A stretch of DNA of 64,000 nucleotides, taken from positions 105,788 through 169,787 of the forward strand of contig NZ_FOTW01000021.1 of assembly GCF_900114705.1 (NCBI RefSeq). Direction: 5' to 3'. Below the pieces are notes generated by a model, which worked only from the letters and a program-made list of their open reading frames with translations, made no database searches and was not told the DNA's origin. Below are positions 18,266-27,676 of the stretch, one piece after another (the first letter of the stretch is position 1; each line of letters starts with the position of its first letter). This DNA is from Rugamonas rubra. Its GTDB lineage: Bacteria > Pseudomonadota > Gammaproteobacteria > Burkholderiales > Burkholderiaceae_D. The position numbers and the translations under genes are program-made.

Positions 18266-20987
18266 GCCGCCGGTTTTCGAGCCGATCGCGATCATCGGCA
18301 TCGGTTGCCTGTATCCACAGGCGCGCGGCAAGGATGCGTTCTGGCGGCAGCTGCAGGCGGGGGAGTCTCACTTTGCGCCGCTGCCGCTGGCACGTTACTG
18401 GGACACTGACGGCAAGGTGCGCGAACAGTTGCGGGGATGGCACGGCGCCTTTTTCGACGAGATGGAATTCGATTTCAAGCGCTTCCGCATTCCGCCGATC
18501 TACCGCAAATCGGTATCGCAAATGATGTTGATGCTGTTGCAGGTGGCGGACGAGTGCGTGCGCGATGCCGGGTATGACAAGCGCGATCTGCCGCGCGATG
18601 AAGTGGCCGTTATGTGCGGCACCTGCTTCGGCTTCGACAGCACCATCGCCAACGCATTGAAGGTGGATGGCGTGCGGCTGGCGCATGAACTTGCTGGCAG
18701 CGCCGAGGAATTTGCGCTCCTGAAGGAGACATTGCGCGAGCGCTTCGGTTCCTCCTCGCATGACCGGGTCGGCGAAATGGCCAGCAGCATTCCGGCGCGC
18801 ATTGCATCCATCCTGTCGCTCCGTGGTCCGGTGCAGGCAATGGAATGCGCGGATGCGACCGGCTACGCGCTGCTGGAGGCGGCCAGCCTGTCGCTTCACA
18901 GCGGCCAGAGCAGGGCAGTAATCGTCGCCAGCGGACAACGCATCGAGAGCCTTCTGACGCCGTTGGCACTGGCAAGAAAGGGTTTTACTGGCGCCTGCGG
19001 CGGCCACCCTTTTGCGCTGGACGGGGCAGGCACGCCCATGGGCGAAGGCGCCACCGCGCTGCTGCTCAAACGCTTGTCCGATGCGCGACGCGACAACGAC
19101 CGCATCTACAGCGTGCTGCGCGGCATGGGTGCGGCAAGGCAGGACGTGCCGGGGGCATTGGCTTATGCAGTTGATGGCACGGCGGCGTTCCATGTGATCA
19201 ATGACGCTTGTGCACAGGCGGAAGTGACGGCGGCGGCGCAACAGTATATCGACTGCGTGCTGCCCGGCGTCGGCAGCCAGGCGCCGCAGTTGTTCAGCGT
19301 CTTGAGCGATGCCTGTGCGGAAGGCAAGCATCGGCCGCTGCAAGTTGGCGCCAGTGTCGCCACATTCGGTCATACCTTTGCCAATGCGGCACTCGCCGCG
19401 GTAGCAGGCAGCAGCCTGGCGTTGCACGAAAAGACCTTGCCGCAGATGCGGAGTTCGGCAGCGCTGCATGCGCGTGCCGGTATCGCGTATCCCGATGCCG
19501 CTATTCCTTGGCCTGGCGACGCGCCGCAACTTGCCGGCGTCTTTGGCAGTAGCCTGACCGGCGTGCAATGGCATCTGCTGCTGTCGGCACCCGAAAGTGC
19601 CAGTCATGCATTGTCGTCCGATATGTCGCCTGCGCAAGAACAGCAGGAACCGATTGCGATCGTCGGCATCGGCGGTGCCTTCGGTCCCTGCAGCAACAGC
19701 GCCGACTTCGCGCAGGGCCTGTTCGACGGCCTTGATGCAGTGCAGCCGCTGCCGGAGAACGTGCTGCCGCGCTCCGCCTATTTTGGCGAAGGCGAGGCCG
19801 CTGTGCTGTCCAGCTATGCGCAATACGGCGCTGACCTCAAGCAGCGCGAGCATTACGATGCCGGTCTTGCCGCATATAAAATATTCCCCAAGCGCGCTGC
19901 CGGGCTGGATATCGCGCAAAAGCTGACCCTGCATGTCGCCGCCGAAGCACTGGTCGATTTCGGCTTGGCGCAGAAGCGCGGCAAGCTCGGCCGCACCGCG
20001 GTGATCGTCGCCTCCAATCTCAGCCTGGGCCGCGAGCGCGAACTGGCGTGCCGGCTGCACGCGCCTGAACTGTTGCGCACCTTGGGAAGCGTGCCCGATG
20101 CCGCTACGGCGGACCACGGCATCGATCATTTCACGCTGGACGGCTACCTTGCCAGCGGCAGTGCGGCACTGGTGTCGGCCTGCTTCGGCCTTGCCGCGAT
20201 GCCGGTCGCGGTGGAAGCGGCCTGCGCGTCGTCACTGGCAGTGTTCAACAACGCGGTGCTGGCCTTGCGTCGGCATCGCTACGACCTGGTGCTGGCCGGC
20301 GGCGTCGAATTGCCGGCCAACCTGCGCGATCTGGTGCTCTGTTCGTCGCAAATGATGCTGTCGCAACAAAGGATAGCGCCGTTTTCCGAGCATGCCGACG
20401 GCTTCTCGCCGGGCGATGGCGCGGCGCTGTTCGTGCTCAAGCGGCTCAGCGATGCGCTGCGCGACGGCGACCGTATTCATGCGACGATCACCGGCGTTGG
20501 CGGCTCCGCCGATGCAGTGTCGATGACCGCGCCCGATCCAGACGGGCAGGCGCTGGCGATGCGCCGCGCCTTCGCGCAGGCCGGCTATGCGCCAGCCAGC
20601 GTGCAGTACGTCGAAGCGCACGGCACCGGCACGCGCCTGGGCGATCTGGCGGAACTGACGTCGATCGGCAGCGTGTACGGCGGCGCGCGCGCAGTGCCGC
20701 TGCGCATCGGTTCGGTCAAATCCAACATCGGTCATACCTTCGCCGCCGCTGGCGCCGCCGGCTTGCTGAAAACGGTGCTCGCCTTGCAGCGGCATGCGCT
20801 GCCGGCCACCTTGCTGCGCCGCCGTATCGATCCGCAGTTGCCGCTGGCGGGCATCCCGGCCGAACTGGTGACCGCCAACACGCGCTGGGATGCGCTCGAC
20901 GGCCGCCGGCGCGCGGCGGTCAGTTCCTTCGGCACCGGCGGCATCAATTACCACCTGCTGCTGCAAGCAGATGGCGGCGTTCACTAA
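18258..20987 (+). CDS. pigJ: PigJ, double ketosynthase of the bipyrrole branch
   Basis: 909 aa from the ATG at 18258, overlapping pigI. Two beta-ketoacyl synthase units are joined head to tail. The C-terminal unit is complete: nucleophile Cys656 in VEAACASSLAVF, then VEAHGTGTRLGD and KSNIGHTFAAAGAAGL with the two His. In the N-terminal unit the aligned segment reads MECADATGYAL, placing Asp199 at the nucleophile position, so this half is probably non-condensing. PigJ extends pyrrolyl with malonyl delivered by the PigH ACPs. Other pathway ketosynthases also pair an active with an inactive unit. Confidence 0.92.
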   Translation: MHKPPVFEPIAIIGIGCLYPQARGKDAFWRQLQAGESHFAPLPLARYWDTDGKVREQLRGWHGAFFDEMEFDFKRFRIPPIYRKSVSQMMLMLLQVADECVRDAGYDKRDLPRDEVAVMCGTCFGFDSTIANALKVDGVRLAHELAGSAEEFALLKETLRERFGSSSHDRVGEMASSIPARIASILSLRGPVQAMECADATGYALLEAASLSLHSGQSRAVIVASGQRIESLLTPLALARKGFTGACGGHPFALDGAGTPMGEGATALLLKRLSDARRDNDRIYSVLRGMGAARQDVPGALAYAVDGTAAFHVINDACAQAEVTAAAQQYIDCVLPGVGSQAPQLFSVLSDACAEGKHRPLQVGASVATFGHTFANAALAAVAGSSLALHEKTLPQMRSSAALHARAGIAYPDAAIPWPGDAPQLAGVFGSSLTGVQWHLLLSAPESASHALSSDMSPAQEQQEPIAIVGIGGAFGPCSNSADFAQGLFDGLDAVQPLPENVLPRSAYFGEGEAAVLSSYAQYGADLKQREHYDAGLAAYKIFPKRAAGLDIAQKLTLHVAAEALVDFGLAQKRGKLGRTAVIVASNLSLGRERELACRLHAPELLRTLGSVPDAATADHGIDHFTLDGYLASGSAALVSACFGLAAMPVAVEAACASSLAVFNNAVLALRRHRYDLVLAGGVELPANLRDLVLCSSQMMLSQQRIAPFSEHADGFSPGDGAALFVLKRLSDALRDGDRIHATITGVGGSADAVSMTAPDPDGQALAMRRAFAQAGYAPASVQYVEAHGTGTRLGDLAELTSIGSVYGGARAVPLRIGSVKSNIGHTFAAAGAAGLLKTVLALQRHALPATLLRRRIDPQLPLAGIPAELVTANTRWDALDGRRRAAVSSFGTGGINYHLLLQADGGVH

Positions 20988-21002
20988 CCACGGGAGTCTC
21001 AC

Positions 21003-21323
21003 ATGCAATCGATCGTCCATAAAATCCGCCTGCTTGACATCGGCCATGCGCAGGCTTTCGAAAACTGGGTACTGGACACCGACTATGCGACCTGTCCGGA
21101 GTTGCCGAGTGTGCGCAGTTTCGACGTGTGCCGCGTCAGTAGCGCGCATGATGCGCCGTTCCACTATATCGAGGTAATCAAGGTGAGCAGCAACGAGGCA
21201 TTCAAGCGCGACATGGGCAGCGCGAGCTTCGCGCGGCTGGTGGAATGCTTTTCCACGATGGCGGAAGTGGTGGAGGAAGTCGCCGGCACGCAGCTCGGCG
21301 CCGGTTACCGGGCGCCTGCATGA
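21003..21323 (+). CDS. pigK: PigK, RedY/PigK-like small protein
   Basis: 106 aa, resembling the small alpha+beta proteins (dimeric ferredoxin-like, RedY type) of prodiginine clusters. No catalytic motif is visible. In Serratia the role of PigK is unresolved; help to another MBC enzyme has been suggested. It lies 15 bp after pigJ with a GGGAG ribosome site and overlaps the pigL start in an ATGA junction. The assignment rests on size and position more than on motifs. Confidence 0.78.
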   Translation: MQSIVHKIRLLDIGHAQAFENWVLDTDYATCPELPSVRSFDVCRVSSAHDAPFHYIEVIKVSSNEAFKRDMGSASFARLVECFSTMAEVVEEVAGTQLGAGYRAPA

Positions 21324-22066
21324 GCGGCATTGCCGCAATCATGTTGCCTCAGACGGAAACGCCTTGCACAGTGGGCATCGGTGACTGCGTTGTCAGCGCA
21401 GTGTCGGTCGAAGCGGTAGCGCGGCGCGAAAATGATCATGTTTACCTCGCACGCATGTTTGGCAATACCGAGCGCGAGCGGCTGCACGGATTGCGGCTGG
21501 CCAAGCGGCGCCGCGAATGGATGGCCGGGCGCGTCGCCGCTAAGGCCGCATTGCAGCATCTGCATGCGCAGGCCGGTGCCGAATCGCCGTTGCATGGGCT
21601 GGTCATCGGCAACAGCAGTGCCGAACACAATCGCGGCCAGCCGGAGGCTGCCGGTTTCCATGTCAGCATCAGCCATTCGCAAGGATATGCGGTGGCTGCG
21701 GCCAGTGCTTATCCGGTCGGCATTGATATAGAGCGTGTGAGGCCGTTTCCGGATGCAGCACGCGAGATGGCATTTACGGCGCATGAACTGCGCTTCAGCG
21801 CCGCCGGCGGCGATGGCGTCTGTACTGCGGTCTGGGCCTTCAAGGAAGCCTTCATGAAGGCACACGGGAAAAGCATATTCGGCTGGTTTGCCGACATCGA
21901 GCTGGAAGCAATCGGCTGCGACGGCCACTTGTCATGGCGCCTGTCGCCGCGCCTAGTGGCACAGTTGCCGAGCAGGCAAGGATCGCAGCTTAGCGGCTAC
22001 GGCGGGCTGATCGATGATTACGCACTGGCGCTGGTAGGACAGTGCGTGTCACACGGGCACGGCTAA
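21320..22066 (+). CDS. pigL: PigL, Sfp-type 4'-phosphopantetheinyl transferase
   Basis: 248 aa from the ATG overlapping the pigK stop. The two Mg/CoA-binding motifs are present: VGIDIERV near residue 135 and WAFKEAFMKAHGKS near 173, along with GRVAAKAAL and HVSISHSQGYA earlier. It converts the apo-carriers PigG and the PigH ACP pair to holo form. Confidence 0.93.
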   Translation: MSGIAAIMLPQTETPCTVGIGDCVVSAVSVEAVARRENDHVYLARMFGNTERERLHGLRLAKRRREWMAGRVAAKAALQHLHAQAGAESPLHGLVIGNSSAEHNRGQPEAAGFHVSISHSQGYAVAAASAYPVGIDIERVRPFPDAAREMAFTAHELRFSAAGGDGVCTAVWAFKEAFMKAHGKSIFGWFADIELEAIGCDGHLSWRLSPRLVAQLPSRQGSQLSGYGGLIDDYALALVGQCVSHGHG

Positions 22067-22075
22067 GGGACGTCT

Positions 22076-23227
22076 ATGGAATTTGAAGAAAACCTGCTAC
22101 AAGCAGTCGACATTGCGCGCCAGGCGCCGTCTTCGCACAACTGCCAGCCATGGAAGCTGGTGCACATCGAAGACAGGCGGATGCGGGCGCAACTGTTGCC
22201 GGCACATGCTTGGCCGGAGCACGAGCAGTTGCTGCTGCTGGGCATCGATCGCCAGCGTACGTTGAGAGCACTACCCAGTCTTACGCTGGAAATGCAGCTC
22301 AGTTGCGGCATGTTCCTCGGCTTGTTGAGCGCGGCCTTCGATGCGCTGGGCTTTCACTGCAACTGGCACTGGCTGGATATGCTGGATACGCAGGCCCCGG
22401 CAGCCATGCCGTTCTTGCAATCGCTGGAACAACGGTATGGCTGCCGGGGCCTGGTGTTGCTTGCTCTGCGGCCGCAGCACGTTCCAGATGCCACGGCATT
22501 CGCCGGGTTGCAAGACAGCGTCCGGCAGCGCCGTACTCATCGCGCGCCGTTTGCCGAGGGCAGTTGCAGTGACATGGTGCTCGCGCAATTGCTGGAACGG
22601 AACTGGCCGGAACAGCTGACCGGGGACCAACTGCATATCCGGGTGGAACGCAGCCCGGCCTTCATTGCCCGTGCCGCCGGTTTGGTACGGCAGTTCGCGG
22701 CGCTGGACTTCTCCAGCTACCGCGCATGGAAGGAAACCTACCGCTACCTGCATTTCGATCCGCGCAAGCCGGCCGAGGACGGTTTTTATCTGCATAGCCT
22801 GATGGGACCGATGTCGCCGTTGCGTACGCGCATCATGCAATGTGTGCTGGCGCCGGAGGTCATGCAAGTGCTGCGCATCGTGCGCGTGCCGCACAACATG
22901 GCGGCGCAACTGGCGGCGCTGGTTGAGGACTCAGCGCAACTGCTGTTGTGTAGCCTGCCGTCGGACGACGTTGCATCGACGGTGATGGTCCAGGCCGGCG
23001 CGCGCCTGATGGAAGTGTGGCTGAACGCGCAGCGGCTCGGACTTGCGCTGCACCCGCTCAGCGTGATGCTGCAGCACGACCGGGCGCGCGGCGAATTGCA
23101 GCGCCTGGCCGGCGGCGACCGGCGCATCGTTTTCTTCGCGCGCCTCGGCGCGATCAGGCAGCGGCACGGCGAATGCCTGCGTAGGCCGCTCGCCGCCATC
23201 ATTGAAACCCACGGCGAGACAGTCTGA
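22076..23227 (+). CDS. pigM: PigM, nitroreductase-fold oxidoreductase
   Basis: 383 aa with a nitroreductase-like N-terminus (ARQAPSSHNCQPWKL) and a C-terminal segment typical of that FMN fold. In Serratia PigM oxidises the bipyrrole methanol HBM to the aldehyde HBC before PigF acts. It is the last gene of the cluster. Only 15 bp separate its stop from the convergent czcA stop, with no room for an independent terminator and no pigN. Confidence 0.9.
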   Translation: MEFEENLLQAVDIARQAPSSHNCQPWKLVHIEDRRMRAQLLPAHAWPEHEQLLLLGIDRQRTLRALPSLTLEMQLSCGMFLGLLSAAFDALGFHCNWHWLDMLDTQAPAAMPFLQSLEQRYGCRGLVLLALRPQHVPDATAFAGLQDSVRQRRTHRAPFAEGSCSDMVLAQLLERNWPEQLTGDQLHIRVERSPAFIARAAGLVRQFAALDFSSYRAWKETYRYLHFDPRKPAEDGFYLHSLMGPMSPLRTRIMQCVLAPEVMQVLRIVRVPHNMAAQLAALVEDSAQLLLCSLPSDDVASTVMVQAGARLMEVWLNAQRLGLALHPLSVMLQHDRARGELQRLAGGDRRIVFFARLGAIRQRHGECLRRPLAAIIETHGETV

Positions 23228-23242
23228 TCCTCCAGCCACAAG

Positions 23243-26200
23243 TTAGGCCGGACCGGCCCGCAGCGGCGCCGCTGCCGGCTGGGCCGCCGCCATCCTTGCG
23301 TGCGCCAAGCGGTACAGCACCGGCAACACCAGCAGCGTCAGCAGCGTCGACGACAGGATGCCGCCGATCACCACCGTCGCCAGCGGCCGCTGCACCTCGG
23401 CGCCGGTGCCCAGCGCCACGGCCATCGGCACGAAGCCCAGCGCCGCCACCAGCGCCGTCATCAGCACCGGCCGCAGGCGGGTCAGGGCGCCCTCGCGGAT
23501 CGCTTGGTCGAGCGTGCGGCCCTGCTCGCGCAGGCCGCGGATGATGGCGATCAGCACCAGGCCGTTGAGCACCGCCACGCCGGACAGGGCGATGAAGCCG
23601 ACCGCCGCCGAGATCGACAGCGGCAGGCCGCGCAGCCACAGCGCCGCCAGGCCGCCGGTCAGCGCGAAGGGGATGCCGGTGAACACCAGCAGGCCGTCGC
23701 GCACATTGTTGAACATGGCGAACAACAGCAGCAGCACCAGCAACAGCGCGGCCGGCACCACCAGCTGCAGGCGGCTGGCGGCTGACTGCAGGTTGTCGAA
23801 CTGGCCGCCCCATTCGGTCCAGTAGCCGGGCGGCGCCGGCACCTTCTGCGCCACCAGGCGCTGCGCCTCGGCGACGAAGGAGCCCATGTCGCGGCCGCGC
23901 ACGTTGGCCGAAACGACCACGCGGCGCTTGCCGTTCTCACGGCTCACCTGGTTCGGCTGCGGCGCCAGGTCGAACTCGGCCACCTCGGCCAGCGGGATGC
24001 TGCGGCGCACGCCGTCGGCGCCCGGCGGCAGCGGCAACGGCAGGCGCTTCAAGGCGTCGATGTCGTTGCGCAGGTTTTCCGGAAGGCGCACCACGATGTT
24101 GAAGCGACGGTCGCCCTCGAACACCACGCCGGCCTCGCGCCCGCCCACCGCCACCGCCAGCAGTTGTTGCACCTCGGCCATGGCCAGGCCGTAGCGGGCG
24201 GCGCGTTCGCGGTCGACCCGCATGGTCAGCATCGGCAGGCCGCTGGTCTGCTCGACCTTCACCTCGGCGGCGCCGGGAATGTCCTGCAACACGGCGGCCA
24301 TCTTGCCGGCGGTCTGCTGCAGCTGCTCCAGGTCGTCGCCGTACAGCTTGAGCGCGACATCGCTGCGCACGCCGGAGATCAGCTCGTTGAAGCGCAGCTG
24401 GATCGGCTGCGAGAACTCGTAGCTGTTGCCCGGCAGCTTGTTGGCGGCCTCCTCGATGGCTGCGATCAGCTCGTCGCGCGTGCGCCGTGGCTCGGGCCAT
24501 TGCGACTGTGGTTTGAGCATGATGTAGCTGTCGGCGGCGTTGGGCGGCATCGGGTCGGTGGCCACCTCGGCCGTGCCGATGCGGGCGAACATGCGGTCGA
24601 TCTCGGGGAACTGGCGCACCAGCGTCTGCTCCAACTGCTGCTGCATGGCGACCGACTGGCTCAGGCTGGTGCCGGGCACGCGCAGCGTCATCACCGCCAA
24701 GTCGCCCTCGTTCAGGCTGGGCACGAACTCGCTGCCCAGCCGCGTCACCAGCAGCGCCGACAGCAGCACCGTGGCGGCGGCGCCGCTCAGCACCACCGCC
24801 GGATTGGCCAGCATGGCCTCGAGCACCGGCGCGTACAGGCGGCGGGCGCGGCGCATCAGGCCGTTCTCCTTCTCCGCCACGCGTTCGCCGATGAACAGGG
24901 CGACGGCGGCCGGCACGAAGGTCAGCGACAAAATCATCGCGCCGACCAGGGCGATCACCACGGTGTAGGCCATCGGCTGGAACATGCGCCCCTCGACCCC
25001 GCTCAGCGCGAACATCGGCAGATAGACGATCATGATGATGAACTGGCCGAACAGCAGCGGCCGGCGGGCCTCGCGGGCGGCGCCGCGCACCTCGTCGAGG
25101 CGCTCGGCCAAGGTCAGCGGCCGCCCCAGCTTTTCCTGCGCGTGGGCCAGGCGGCGCACGCAGTTCTCGACGATGACGACGGCGCCGTCGATGATGATGC
25201 CGAAGTCCAGCGCGCCCAGGCTCATCAGGTTGGCGCTGACGTGGTTGCCGACCATGCCGCTGAAGGTGAACAGCATCGCCAGCGGGATCACCAGCGCGGT
25301 GATCAGCGCCGCGCGCATGTTGCCGAGGAACAGGAACAGCACGGCCACCACCAGCACCGCGCCCTCCAGCAGGTTGTTGCGCACGGTGGCGATGGCCTTG
25401 TCGACCAGCACCGTGCGGTTGTACACGGTGGGCGCGTAGACGCCCGGCGGCAGGCTGCGGTTGATTTCCACCATCTTCTTGTCCACGGCGGACGAGACGG
25501 TGCGGCTGTTCTCGCCAAGCAGCATGAAGACGGTGCCCAGCACCACCTCGCGGCCGTTCTCGGTGGCGGCGCCGCTACGCAGCTCGCGCCCCAGCGTCAC
25601 TTCGGCCACGTCGCGCAGGCGCAGCACCGCGCCGTCGTTGTTGCCGACCACCACGTTGCGCAGCTCCTCAAGCGAGCTCAGCTGTCCCGGCGCGCGCACC
25701 AGCAATTGCTCGCCGCGCTTCTCGATGTAGCCGGCGCCGACCGTGCCGTTGTTGCGCTCGACCGCCGCCAGCAGGTCGGCCAGCGCCAGGCCGTGCGCCG
25801 CCAGCCGTTCCGGCAGCGGGGCGATCTGGTACTCCTTGGCGTAGCCGCCGATGGTGTTGATCTCGGTCACGCCGGGCACGTTGCGCAGCTGCGGCTTGAT
25901 GATCCAGTCCTGGATCTCGCGCAGGTCGGTCGGGCTGTACGGCGTGCCGTCGGCCTTGCGGGCGCCGTCGCGCGCCTCCACGGTCCAGAAGTAGATCTCG
26001 CCCAGGCCGGTCGAGACCGGCGCCAGCGTCGGCGACACGCCGGCCGGCAGCGCGTTGCGCGCCTGTTGCAGCCGCTCGTTGACCAGCTGGCGGGCGAAGT
26101 ACAGGTCGGTGCCGTCCTTGAAGATCACCGTCACCTGCGACAGGCCGTAGCGCGACAGCGAGCGGGTCTGTTCCAAATGGGGCAGGCCGGCCATCGCCGT

Positions 26201-26410
26201 CTCGATCGGCAGCGTGATGCGCTGCTCGGCCTCGAGCGGCGAGTAGCCGGGCGCGGCGCTGTTGATCTGCACCTGCACGTTGGTGATGTCGGGCACGGCG
26301 TCGATCGGCAGGCGCTGGTAGTTGTAGACGCCGGCGGCGGCCATGACCAGCACCAGCAGCAGCACCAGCCAGCGCCGGGCGATGGAAAAGTCAATTATGC
26401 GTTCAAACAT
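23243..26410 (-). CDS. czcA: CzcA-type heavy-metal RND efflux pump
   Basis: 1055 aa, full length for the HME-RND family. An N-terminal membrane helix follows MFERIIDFSIARRW, then two periplasmic loops and two helix bundles. The motif DFGIIIDGAVVIVEN in TM4 is the Co/Zn/Cd-type signature (DFG-x3-DGA-x3-VEN) rather than the Cu/Ag type. It is a proton-driven inner-membrane exporter working with CzcB and CzcC. It is last in a four-gene minus-strand operon, 12 bp after czcB. The exact metal set cannot be fixed from sequence alone. Confidence 0.92.
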   Translation of the reverse strand: MFERIIDFSIARRWLVLLLVLVMAAAGVYNYQRLPIDAVPDITNVQVQINSAAPGYSPLEAEQRITLPIETAMAGLPHLEQTRSLSRYGLSQVTVIFKDGTDLYFARQLVNERLQQARNALPAGVSPTLAPVSTGLGEIYFWTVEARDGARKADGTPYSPTDLREIQDWIIKPQLRNVPGVTEINTIGGYAKEYQIAPLPERLAAHGLALADLLAAVERNNGTVGAGYIEKRGEQLLVRAPGQLSSLEELRNVVVGNNDGAVLRLRDVAEVTLGRELRSGAATENGREVVLGTVFMLLGENSRTVSSAVDKKMVEINRSLPPGVYAPTVYNRTVLVDKAIATVRNNLLEGAVLVVAVLFLFLGNMRAALITALVIPLAMLFTFSGMVGNHVSANLMSLGALDFGIIIDGAVVIVENCVRRLAHAQEKLGRPLTLAERLDEVRGAAREARRPLLFGQFIIMIVYLPMFALSGVEGRMFQPMAYTVVIALVGAMILSLTFVPAAVALFIGERVAEKENGLMRRARRLYAPVLEAMLANPAVVLSGAAATVLLSALLVTRLGSEFVPSLNEGDLAVMTLRVPGTSLSQSVAMQQQLEQTLVRQFPEIDRMFARIGTAEVATDPMPPNAADSYIMLKPQSQWPEPRRTRDELIAAIEEAANKLPGNSYEFSQPIQLRFNELISGVRSDVALKLYGDDLEQLQQTAGKMAAVLQDIPGAAEVKVEQTSGLPMLTMRVDRERAARYGLAMAEVQQLLAVAVGGREAGVVFEGDRRFNIVVRLPENLRNDIDALKRLPLPLPPGADGVRRSIPLAEVAEFDLAPQPNQVSRENGKRRVVVSANVRGRDMGSFVAEAQRLVAQKVPAPPGYWTEWGGQFDNLQSAASRLQLVVPAALLLVLLLLFAMFNNVRDGLLVFTGIPFALTGGLAALWLRGLPLSISAAVGFIALSGVAVLNGLVLIAIIRGLREQGRTLDQAIREGALTRLRPVLMTALVAALGFVPMAVALGTGAEVQRPLATVVIGGILSSTLLTLLVLPVLYRLAHARMAAAQPAAAPLRAGPA

Positions 26411-26422
26411 GGATCATTCCTC

Positions 26423-27676
26423 TCAATGGCCGGCTTCGTCGGATTTGCCTTGCTCCGACTTGATGAGGAAGCTGCCGACCGCCGCGTACTTGGCGCCCGC
26501 CGACAGGCCGGAAACAATGTGGATCAGCTTGCCGTCGCTGGCGCCCGTCACCACCGGCTGGGCGACGAAGCCCTCGGCCGTGCGCACGAACACCACCTGG
26601 CGGTTCTCGACGGTTTGCAGCGCGCTCAGCGCCACCGCCACCGGCGCCGCCACCGGCGCGGCGTTCACCGTCACCGTGGCGAACTGTCCAGGGCGCCAAC
26701 GGCCCTGCGGATTGGCCAGCAGGATACGCGCGGTCGCCGTGCGCGTCTGCTCGCCGAGCAGGGCGCTGACGTAGGCCACCTTGCCGTGCGCCACGGTGGC
26801 GGCGTCGGCGCCTTCGGCGGCGCGGCCCGGCGCGGTGGAGCTGGCGGTGGTGGCGGCCGGCAGGGCCACCTCGACCGTCGCGCCCGGCTTCACCGTCGCC
26901 AAGTCGCGCGCCGGCACGGCGACGTCCAACCACAGCGTGCCCAGGTCGGACAGGGTCAGCACGTCGGCGTCCTCCTTGACCGGCACGCCGGCGCTGAGCC
27001 GGCGCTCGACCACGGTGGCGTCGAAGGGCGCGCGCACGCTGTAGCGGTTCAGCCCGCCAGCGGCGCCGGCCGCCTCGTCGACGCCCAGCGCGGCCAGCTT
27101 TTGCCGGCTGCTCAGGGCGTTGATCTCGGCCTCGCGTAGCGCTTGGCGCGCCTGCAAGTAGTCCTGCTCGGCCGAAATCTTTTGCTCCCACAACTGCTGC
27201 TCGCGGGCCAGGGTGCTGCGCGCCAACTCCAAACGGCGCTGCGCCGTCAGGCTGTCGCCGCGCAAATCGGCCACCGTGCCGCTGTTGATGACGGCCAGCA
27301 CCTGGCCGCGCTTGACCTGCTGGCCCAGGCTGACGGCCACGCTCTCGACCATGCCGGCCACGCGCGGCACGATGTGCGCGCTGCGCTCCTCGTTCATGCG
27401 CACCTCGCCCTGCAGCTGCACGCTGGCGACGATGCTGGCCGGTGCGGCGCTGGCCAGCGTGATGCCGGCCGCCTTGATCTGCGCCTCGCTCAGCGCGACC
27501 TTGCCGCCCACCAGTTGCGGCGCGGCGGCCTCGGCCTGGTGGTCGTCGTGCTCCAGCCCGGCGGCGGGCGCGGACTTGCCGCCCCACAAAATCAAACTGC
27601 CCAGTACGACGGTGGCGGCGGCAATGGCGGCGATGGCCGTGGTTTGTTTCTTGTTGATTGATGGTGAGAATTTCAT
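26423..27676 (-). CDS. czcB: CzcB-type periplasmic adaptor
   Basis: 417 aa from the ATG that overlaps the czcC stop (ATGA). The longer open frame upstream is a shadow inside czcC. An N-terminal membrane anchor follows MKFSPSINKKQ. Then come a helical hairpin, a barrel-sandwich/lipoyl segment (VESVAVSLGQQVKRGQVLA) and a C-terminal beta-barrel. The His/Asp stretch LEHDDHQAEAA near residue 50 may bind metal. It links CzcA to CzcC. Confidence 0.9.
   Translation of the reverse strand: MKFSPSINKKQTTAIAAIAAATVVLGSLILWGGKSAPAAGLEHDDHQAEAAAPQLVGGKVALSEAQIKAAGITLASAAPASIVASVQLQGEVRMNEERSAHIVPRVAGMVESVAVSLGQQVKRGQVLAVINSGTVADLRGDSLTAQRRLELARSTLAREQQLWEQKISAEQDYLQARQALREAEINALSSRQKLAALGVDEAAGAAGGLNRYSVRAPFDATVVERRLSAGVPVKEDADVLTLSDLGTLWLDVAVPARDLATVKPGATVEVALPAATTASSTAPGRAAEGADAATVAHGKVAYVSALLGEQTRTATARILLANPQGRWRPGQFATVTVNAAPVAAPVAVALSALQTVENRQVVFVRTAEGFVAQPVVTGASDGKLIHIVSGLSAGAKYAAVGSFLIKSEQGKSDEAGH

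Noticed and set aside
24164..27139. 991-codon plus-strand open frame
   Set aside because: Antisense to czcA/czcB in GC-rich DNA, with low-complexity Gln/His/Arg composition and no domain; the minus-strand genes are clear family members.
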